Under the pieces are notes generated by a model, which worked only from the letters and a program-made list of their open reading frames with translations, was not told where the DNA came from and did not search any database. From positions 6,882,001 to 6,946,000 of the forward strand of contig AP026547.1 in the NCBI GenBank assembly GCA_026075535.2: DNA of 64,000 nucleotides. The letters run 5' to 3'. The DNA comes from Tricholoma matsutake (taxonomy: Eukaryota > Basidiomycota > Agaricomycetes > Agaricales > Tricholomataceae). This document shows, piece by piece, positions 58,043 to 64,000 of this stretch. A program made the position numbers and the translations under genes. Positions within the stretch are counted from its first letter, which is position 1. The number at the start of each line of letters is the position of its first letter.

Positions 58043-58196
58043 CCCCTAAGGCCCGAAAATCGCGAACGCGCTGCCCAAAATAGGCAGGTACGGACTGGAC
58101 GACGCTTCCCAAAGCTCCACAGAGTCCCTACACACCGCTCCAGATACTCTCGCCTTTATTGCGCCGCCATTTTCGCCAAACGCGCTCCCTAGCGAC

Positions 58197-59315
58197 ATGG
58201 ACGCATCAGAACGCTTCGACGCGCTTGAAAGCGACGTTTCCGGAATGCGCGCGCAAATCGACTCGCTTAAATCTACGATTGAAAACTTCGTTAGGACCCT
58301 CCAGGCTAACCCTACGACTAATAGTTCCCCCTTCACGACTCCAAGCGCACCCAACAATGATGTTTTGCCAAACGCGTCCACTAAGGAACGTGCCCAGATC
58401 AAACCGTCCCCCCCCGCCGAATTTAATGGTGCACGTGCGCAGGGACGTGCATTCCTTAATTCCTGTGAGTTATACATTAGTCTCCAGTCGCATCAATTCG
58501 TCGATGAGGCTGCAAAAATTTATTGGGCCTTCACATACATGAAATCTGAACGCGCCTATCTCTATGTGGACCGTATCCTACGTCAAACTAAAGAACTCGG
58601 TTCTCTACCTTTCTCCACTTGGGGTGACTTTCGAGCTGAGTTCGTACGCCACTTCTGCCCCCTCAATGAACGCCACCGAGCAGTGACACGACTTGAGTCA
58701 TCCACTTACCACCAGGGACGTCGATCCGTGGACGACTATATTGATGAGTTCAAGGATTTGGTGGACATGGCAGGGTATGGGAGTGGGTTACCAGTGGTGG
58801 TGAAGTTCCGACGGGGGCTCAACCGAGAAATTCAGGACCAGATTGCACAGATGTTGGAAGGGCGCCCAGCGGACGATGATATCCTTGCTTGGTATGAAGC
58901 TGCTTCACTCTGTGACGAGAACCGACTCACAAATGCGGCCTTTAATGCTGCATTCCGTGCTCCAACTACCACTCATACACCCTACACCTTCAATCGAAGC
59001 CTCCCCCGCCCTAACCCCATTCCTGCTCGTCAAACTCCCACACCAGCCGTCAATATCCCAGTACCAATGGATGTTGATGCAGCCCGCAGCCGTGCACGTA
59101 AGTTGGATCTCTGCTACCGTTGTGGGGAACCTGGACACAGGGCTGGAGCGTGTCCCCATCGTCAGGATATCCGCATGCTCACCCCCGAGGGACGAGACGA
59201 ACTCCTGCAAGATCTGTTGGCACTTGTAGATGTTGAGGAAGCGAAGGATCAAGTTGCAGAGGAGGTTAAGCTGGAAGTTGTAGAGGAGCAGGATTTTCCT
59301 ATTCGCAGCGAGTGA
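58197..59315 (+). CDS. gag: Gypsy Gag
   Basis: 372 residues from ATG 58197. An N-terminal coiled-coil-like stretch (RFDALESDVSGMRAQIDSLK) is followed by the capsid-type domain with WGDFRAEFVRHFCPLNERH and YIDEFKDLVDMAGYGS. A CCHC zinc knuckle, CYRCGEPGHRAGAC, lies at about residue 305. This forms the particle and packages the element RNA. The stop TGA at 59313-59315 overlaps the pol frame, which is -1 relative to gag and is open from 59270. No classic slippery heptamer is obvious in the overlap. Confidence 0.93.
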   Translation: MDASERFDALESDVSGMRAQIDSLKSTIENFVRTLQANPTTNSSPFTTPSAPNNDVLPNASTKERAQIKPSPPAEFNGARAQGRAFLNSCELYISLQSHQFVDEAAKIYWAFTYMKSERAYLYVDRILRQTKELGSLPFSTWGDFRAEFVRHFCPLNERHRAVTRLESSTYHQGRRSVDDYIDEFKDLVDMAGYGSGLPVVVKFRRGLNREIQDQIAQMLEGRPADDDILAWYEAASLCDENRLTNAAFNAAFRAPTTTHTPYTFNRSLPRPNPIPARQTPTPAVNIPVPMDVDAARSRARKLDLCYRCGEPGHRAGACPHRQDIRMLTPEGRDELLQDLLALVDVEEAKDQVAEEVKLEVVEEQDFPIRSE

Positions 59316-62300
59316 ATCGTACGCCCTCACTGCCTGTCCATAACCGCTTTGAAGTCTTGTCAGTTGAATCCCTGGAGAATGAATCCATTTCTGTGACTGC
59401 TCCCCTCTCTGACCCTTCGAAGCTGGCTAAAGACGTACCTGCTCTCCCCATCTCTCCTTCTACTCCACGTCCCAAAATTAAATCATGGGAGCGTAAACTA
59501 CCACGCAAGTATATTGTGGCATCCACTCCCTCTGCACATTCCTTAAACCTAGCCATCGAACTGCAGACGACCGACACTGGACAGATACTTGGTGTCTCTG
59601 CGCTCCTGGACTCTGGTGCGACTGGTCTCTTCATCGATTCCCATCTGGTACAACAACATCGTCTAAATACTCGCTCACTCTCACGTCCGATACCTGTATA
59701 TAACGTGGATGGATCCCCAAATGAAGCTGGTGCCATCCGAGAGGTTGCAGACCTGGTTCTCCGTTACAAAGATCATAGTGAGCGTGCCCTTTTTGCTGTC
59801 ACTCAATTAGGAAAGCAAAAGGCGATTTTGGGATATCCATGGCTTCGAGACCATAACCCAGAGGTCGACTGGCGCACCGGGGAGGTTACCATGAGCCGAT
59901 GTCCATCCCGCTGTCGGACGTGTTTCACAGAAGCCAGGCAAGAACGTCGTGGACAGAAGGCGGCAATACGACGAACTCAGAAGTGTCGTGCTGGACCCCT
60001 GCCTATACCTGAAGTGGAATTGGAAGGGGTTCCTGATCTAATGCCGGACTCGGATGATGATGATGAGGACCCAGAGGAAGTGGAGGAGGGTGATCGGATC
60101 TTCTACACTGCGATTCGCTCATCGCATGAGGTGTGTGCCACATCGAACATATCCCAACGCCTCGCCGAGGCCTTCCACAAAAACAACGCTGCTAAATCCT
60201 CTACTAACTCCTTACTCCCTCATCTCCATGAGTTTGAAGACGTGTTCTCCAAGGAGTCATTCGACTCTCTTCCTGCGCGTAAGCCATGGGATCACGCGAT
60301 CGAACTCACCCCCGGCGCAACCCCTTCATCCTGCAAGGTCTATCCTCTCTCTCCGGAGGAACAACGGCAGCTTGACCAGTTCATCGACGAGCACCTGGCC
60401 TCTGGACGTATTCGACCATCGAAGTCACCCATGGCCTCTCCCTTTTTCTTTGTCAAGAAGAAGGATGGCTCACTTCGACCGGTTCAAGACTACAGAAGAC
60501 TCAACAACATCACGGTCAAAAATCGCTACCCACTACCCCTCATCTCCGAACTCGTAAACCAACTCCGTGGAGCCCGATACTTCACCAAGCTCGATGTCCG
60601 TTGGGGCTATAATAATGTGAGGATAAAGGAGGGAGATGAGTGGAAGGCAGCCTTTCGTACCAACCGTGGTCTTTTTGAACCGCTTGTCATGTTCTTTGGC
60701 CTTACTAATAGCCCTGCCACCTTTCAGACCATGATGAACGACATCTTCCATGACCTCATCCTCGAAGGCGTTGTCTGCATCTATCTCGACGACATCCTCA
60801 TCTTCACTCGCACGGTTGAAGAGCACCGTCGCATCACGCGCCTCGTCCTAGAGCGACTTCGACGGTACAAACTCTACCTTCGTCAGGACAAATGCGAGTT
60901 CGAAAGGACCAAGATCGAGTACCTCGGCCTGATTATCTCGGAGGGTCAAGTGGAGATGGATCCTATCAAGGTAAATGGGGTCACAGCTTGGCCTACGCCC
61001 ACGAACAAGAAGGAGGTGCAGTCTTTCCTGGGCTTCATCAATTTTTATCGGCGTTTCATCAAGGATTTCTCACATCATGCACGACCGCTGTTCGACTTGA
61101 CAGGAAAGGAGGCATGGAGGTGGGATAATGCACAACAGGAGGCGTTCGAAAAGCTTAAGGAGATGGTCACTTCCGCTCCGATCCTTACCTTTGCTGACGA
61201 TTCGCGTCCTTTTCGTGTAGAAGCCGACAGTTCTGACTTTGCGACGGGCGCTGTGTTGTCTCAGCAGTCTCCGGAGGACCAGAAGTGGCATCCTGTTGCG
61301 TTCTACTCCAAAAGCCTTAGTGCTGTAGAGAGAAACTACGAGATCCATGACAAGGAGATGTTGGCGATAATGCGTGCGCTTGAGGAGTGGCGACACTTCC
61401 TCGAGGGTGCCCAACACAAGGTGGAAATTTGGACGGATCACAAGAACCTCGAGTACTTCATGACGGCCAAGAAATTGAACCGTCGTCAAGCTCGTTGGTC
61501 CCTGTATCTATCTAGATTCGACTTCTCCTTGCACCACCGTCCGGGTCGCAGCATGGGGAAGACCGATGCCCTATCCCGACGTGCAGACCATGGGGATGGC
61601 AGCGGTGACAACCAAAACATTGTGCTGTTGCAGCCAGACCTGTTCACCATTCGGGCACTGGAAGGCATCGTACCCCAGGGCGAGGAGCGGGACATTCTAC
61701 GTGACATTCGTCGCGCAAACCGTAGCGGTTTACATGAGGATGTTGTCGCCCGAGCTGTTAAAGAACTGAGGAAGGGATCGACCCTTTCCTTACGTGCGGC
61801 AGAGTGGGCTGAAAAGGAGGACTTGTTGTATTTCAGGGATCGCATCTATGTTCCCAATGACCCCGACCTTCGCCGGCGCATCATATCCCAACACCATGAC
61901 TCACAGATTGCTGGCCACCCCGGACGCTGGAAGACCTTGGAGCTCACCTCACGGAACTATTGGTGGCCACAAATGTCACGGCTCATTGGTCAGTATTGTC
62001 GCACTTGTGACCTTTGCTTACGCACCAAGGTCCCTCGTCGCAAGCCTATTGGTGAGCTACACCCTCTTCCTGTTCCAGAGAGTCGTTGGGATGTCGTCAG
62101 CGTCGACTTTGTGGTGGAATTGCCAGAGTCAAACGGGTTTGATGCGGTGATGTGCACAGTTGACTCAGTGGGAAAACGCGCTCACTTCATTCCCACTCAC
62201 ACCACTGTCAGTGCCCTAGGTGCCGCTCGACTCTACCTCCACCACGTGTGGAAGTTACATGGACTTCCTGGTGCCTTCCTCTCGGATCGTGGCCCTCAGT

Positions 62301-63214
62301 TCATGGCAGAGTTCACTCGTGAGCTGTACCGACTCCTGGGGATCAAACTCCTCGCTTCAACTGCTTATCACCCACAAACTGATGGCCAGACGGAGCGAGT
62401 CAACCAGGAACTGGAGCAGTACATCCGCCTCTTTGTCAATGAACGCCAGGACGATTGGGATGATCTCCTTCCTTTGGCCGAGTTCGGATACAACAACCAT
62501 GTCCATGCTTCCACTCAACAGACCCCTTTCCTCTTAGACACTGGACGACATCCACGTATGGGATTTGAACCTCGCCAAACTCCCTCACACATCGAGACAG
62601 TGAATGAGTTCACAGAACGCATGAGGGATAGCTTGGAGGAGGCAAGGGCAGCCTTAGCAAAGGCGAAGGACGACATGGCGCGATTTTACAACCAGCGCCA
62701 CTCCCCAACCCCTCAGTACAAGGTTGGTGATCGAGTTTATCTTGACTCCAGTGACATCTCCACTACACGTCCATCCAAGAAACTCGCTCATCGCTTCTTG
62801 GGACCTTTCCCCATTGTCAAGTGCGTTGGAACACATGCCTATCGTCTACGCCTCCCAGCCTCCATGTCCAGACTCCATCCCGTCTTCCATGTCGTCAAAT
62901 TGCTTCCAGCTCCCCCAGATCCATTCCCGGGACGCCATTCACACCCACCACCACCACCTACAGTGATCGAGGGAGAACCCCAATATGAAGTGGAGTCAAT
63001 CTTGGACAGCCGTTTGCGTCGAGGAAAACTCCAGTATTTGGTACATTGGAAGGGTTATGGGTATGAGGAGAACTCATGGGTCGAAGAGTCTGACGTAAAT
63101 GCCCCTCGGTTAATCAAGGAATTCCACCGACGGCACACTGCTGCACCGCGTCGCATTCAAGTCACGGACTTTGGTCGTATACGATTTCGAATGCATCGGG
63201 GCGATGCATCTTAG
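59270..63214 (+). CDS. pol: Gypsy Pol: protease, RT, RNase H, integrase, chromodomain
   Basis: About 1300 residues, intact. Protease active site ALLDSGATGLFID. Reverse transcriptase carries QDYRRLNNITVKNRYPLPLI and YLDDILIFT. RNase H begins near FRVEADSSDFATGAVLSQQS and includes NYEIHDKEMLAIM. Integrase has the HHCC finger (HHDSQIAGHPGRW ... CRTCDLC) and acidic residues in VVSVDFVVELP, SDRGPQFMAEF and TDGQTERVNQELEQY. A chromodomain near the C-terminus (YEVESILDSRLRRGKLQYLV, HWKGYGYEENSWVEE) marks it as a chromovirus, a class that targets heterochromatin-marked sites. No ATG precedes the protease in this frame, so expression must depend on -1 frameshifting, or on reinitiation at a non-ATG codon near GAGTGA. 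The stop is TAG at 63212-63214. Confidence 0.95.
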   Translation, partial: AGSCRGAGFSYSQRVNRTPSLPVHNRFEVLSVESLENESISVTAPLSDPSKLAKDVPALPISPSTPRPKIKSWERKLPRKYIVASTPSAHSLNLAIELQTTDTGQILGVSALLDSGATGLFIDSHLVQQHRLNTRSLSRPIPVYNVDGSPNEAGAIREVADLVLRYKDHSERALFAVTQLGKQKAILGYPWLRDHNPEVDWRTGEVTMSRCPSRCRTCFTEARQERRGQKAAIRRTQKCRAGPLPIPEVELEGVPDLMPDSDDDDEDPEEVEEGDRIFYTAIRSSHEVCATSNISQRLAEAFHKNNAAKSSTNSLLPHLHEFEDVFSKESFDSLPARKPWDHAIELTPGATPSSCKVYPLSPEEQRQLDQFIDEHLASGRIRPSKSPMASPFFFVKKKDGSLRPVQDYRRLNNITVKNRYPLPLISELVNQLRGARYFTKLDVRWGYNNVRIKEGDEWKAAFRTNRGLFEPLVMFFGLTNSPATFQTMMNDIFHDLILEGVVCIYLDDILIFTRTVEEHRRITRLVLERLRRYKLYLRQDKCEFERTKIEYLGLIISEGQVEMDPIKVNGVTAWPTPTNKKEVQSFLGFINFYRRFIKDFSHHARPLFDLTGKEAWRWDNAQQEAFEKLKEMVTSAPILTFADDSRPFRVEADSSDFATGAVLSQQSPEDQKWHPVAFYSKSLSAVERNYEIHDKEMLAIMRALEEWRHFLEGAQHKVEIWTDHKNLEYFMTAKKLNRRQARWSLYLSRFDFSLHHRPGRSMGKTDALSRRADHGDGSGDNQNIVLLQPDLFTIRALEGIVPQGEERDILRDIRRANRSGLHEDVVARAVKELRKGSTLSLRAAEWAEKEDLLYFRDRIYVPNDPDLRRRIISQHHDSQIAGHPGRWKTLELTSRNYWWPQMSRLIGQYCRTCDLCLRTKVPRRKPIGELHPLPVPESRWDVVSVDFVVELPESNGFDAVMCTVDSVGKRAHFIPTHTTVSALGAARLYLHHVWKLHGLPGAFLSDRGPQFMAEFTRELYRLLGIKLLASTAYHPQTDGQTERVNQELEQYIRLFVNERQDDWDDLLPLAEFGYNNHVHASTQQTPFLLDTGRHPRMGFEPRQTPSHIETVNEFTERMRDSLEEARAALAKAKDDMARFYNQRHSPTPQYKVGDRVYLDSSDISTTRPSKKLAHRFLGPFPIVKCVGTHAYRLRLPASMSRLHPVFHVVKLLPAPPDPFPGRHSHPPPPPTVIEGEPQYEVESILDSRLRRGKLQYLVHWKGYGYEENSWVEESDVNAPRLIKEFHRRHTAAPRRIQVTDFGRIRFRMHRGDAS

Positions 63215-63225
63215 AGAGGGGGTGA
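63213..63225 (+). promoter_or_regulatory. Gypsy polypurine tract
   Basis: agagagggggtga directly precedes the 3' LTR and overlaps the pol stop codon. Confidence 0.75.
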
Positions 63226-63651
63226 TGTAAGGGGACTAAGGGGGTGCCCTGTGTGTTTTTCCTATTTTTTATGTTCGTCCCATATTTTTCCCCACCTCAT
63301 TTCCTTCTATTCTTCATTTTCTATGATTTTTCCGGATTTTATTACTAATTTTCCCTTGCTATCATGTTTGTATATGTTGACACTTTTATATTTAGAGGCG
63401 GAGTACCCCTTCCGACACATACCCCTTGGTATGATGTCATTCGGCGGCCTTGATCCGCCTATCTCCGCCTTTTTCTATTTTTAGGTTATATTTGATTTTT
63501 GTTGTCTTCACATATACTGGGCATCAGCAAGGGGATCCTTAGAGTTTTCTCTTCGGATTTCCCTTTGCTAGGTGCGCCCCCAATGCCTGTATTATGTAGT
63601 ATAATTTTAACTTCGGATTTCCCTTTGCTAGAGGCTTAGGTTGCCCTTATA
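63226..63651 (+). repeat. Gypsy 3' LTR
   Basis: 426 bp, same as the 5' LTR by eye, followed by the second copy of GAAAG. Confidence 0.95.
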
Positions 63652-63656
63652 GAAAG

Positions 63657-64000
63657 GACACCCCCACTGCATTCCTGCACCCTATATAGCTCATCTATAT
63701 TTGGGCTTGCGACCAGTTGCTGAGAATCACTCTCTTTCCCTGAATCTTCCGGTGTGGGACCAGCACTATCAGCGTGTTGCTTGGAGGTGTCACCCAAGCC
63801 ATGTTTGAAGAATGAGACCACTGCCTTGATGAGGTGCAGGAGGTTGCACTTCACGGCAGGATCCCGATTGGTCATTTCTTGAAGGGGGGGAGGGGGCACT
63901 GGGAGTACTTCCATAGCTAGATCCTAATTAGCAGATTGGTCCACCCATGCAGTCAGCCTGGAGGCTTACAGTAGCAATCAGAAGATGGGTAGCAGAGATG
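63657..64000 (-). pseudogene. 5'-ward part of the split JmjC-type gene, runs off the window
   Basis: A minus-strand frame includes MTNRDPAVKCNLLHLIKAVV and FFKHGLGDTSKQHADSAG before the chromovirus. A 3' splice site ctatatag (rc, about 63693) would start a short exon reading GAGMQWGCPF that continues in frame into KGPDSLNAP on the far side of the element, after removal of the element and one GAAAG. The gene start lies beyond the window. Confidence 0.45.

Larger units (their letters stand above)
57605..63651 (+). mobile_element. Complete Ty3/gypsy chromovirus
   Basis: 6047 bp, plus orientation, with 426-bp LTRs in which no difference was found by eye. The 5-bp target duplication GAAAG lies at 57600-57604 and 63652-63656. 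gag and pol are intact, and pol ends in a chromodomain. The element carries a self-priming type primer site. All signs point to a very recent, possibly active copy inserted in the JmjC-type gene. Confidence 0.97.

Noticed and set aside
1..64000. tRNA or rRNA genes
   Set aside because: No complete cloverleaf with box A/B pattern or rRNA sequence was recognised by eye; the only tRNA-like match is the 12-bp copia primer site. A covariance-model scan would settle this.

Overview
The window looks like nuclear DNA of a mushroom-forming basidiomycete (Agaricomycetes). Genes are compact, with many introns of about 45-70 bp. The mobile elements (a Plavaka-type DNA transposon, chromoviruses) and a transposon-like JmjC family are typical of that group. 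No species is assigned.

Left flank (1-4780): a gag region of an LTR retrotransposon on the minus strand (1-2664, truncated by the window edge). It stays in one frame for its whole length but is broken by seven in-frame TGA codons. It is followed by a probable LTR, a 76-bp tandem duplication and copia-like debris.

Gene-rich block (4781-30697): a Rieske/AIF-type flavoprotein, DNA polymerase eta, a seven-transmembrane Git3-like receptor, the complex I assembly factor CIA30, a Ras GTPase, TRAP-alpha, a putative small protein, the COMPASS subunit Swd2, RNA polymerase subunit RPB5, a basidiomycete sesquiterpene synthase, a cystathionine beta-lyase read in frame into mevalonate kinase, and a ZNHIT1/Vps71-type HIT zinc-finger protein. 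Several neighbours share short divergent promoters (Swd2/RPB5 76 bp, TRAP-alpha/small gene 186 bp, fusion gene/ZNHIT1 268 bp).

Transposon-rich block (30698-64000): a decayed Plavaka transposase (32798-37203), repeats, a zinc-finger fragment, then one very large minus-strand JmjC-type gene (44133 to beyond 64000). A complete copia element (49921-55593, 5-bp target duplication GATGG) and a complete, apparently very young chromovirus (57605-63651, target duplication GAAAG, LTRs identical by eye) have split this gene. A 349-bp TA-flanked MITE also lies within its span.

The main points of interest are as follows. (1) The lyase and mevalonate kinase share one reading frame with no stop and no usable kinase start between them, and they lie tail-to-tail with a sesquiterpene synthase. 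(2) The two retrotransposons show two different non-standard priming signals: a tRNA-iMet anticodon-arm match in copia, and a Tf1-like self-priming match with a correctly spaced TATA box in the chromovirus. (3) Stop codons in the older elements are all TGA, as expected from deamination of CGA. Exon boundaries were worked out by hand from splice signals and reading frame.
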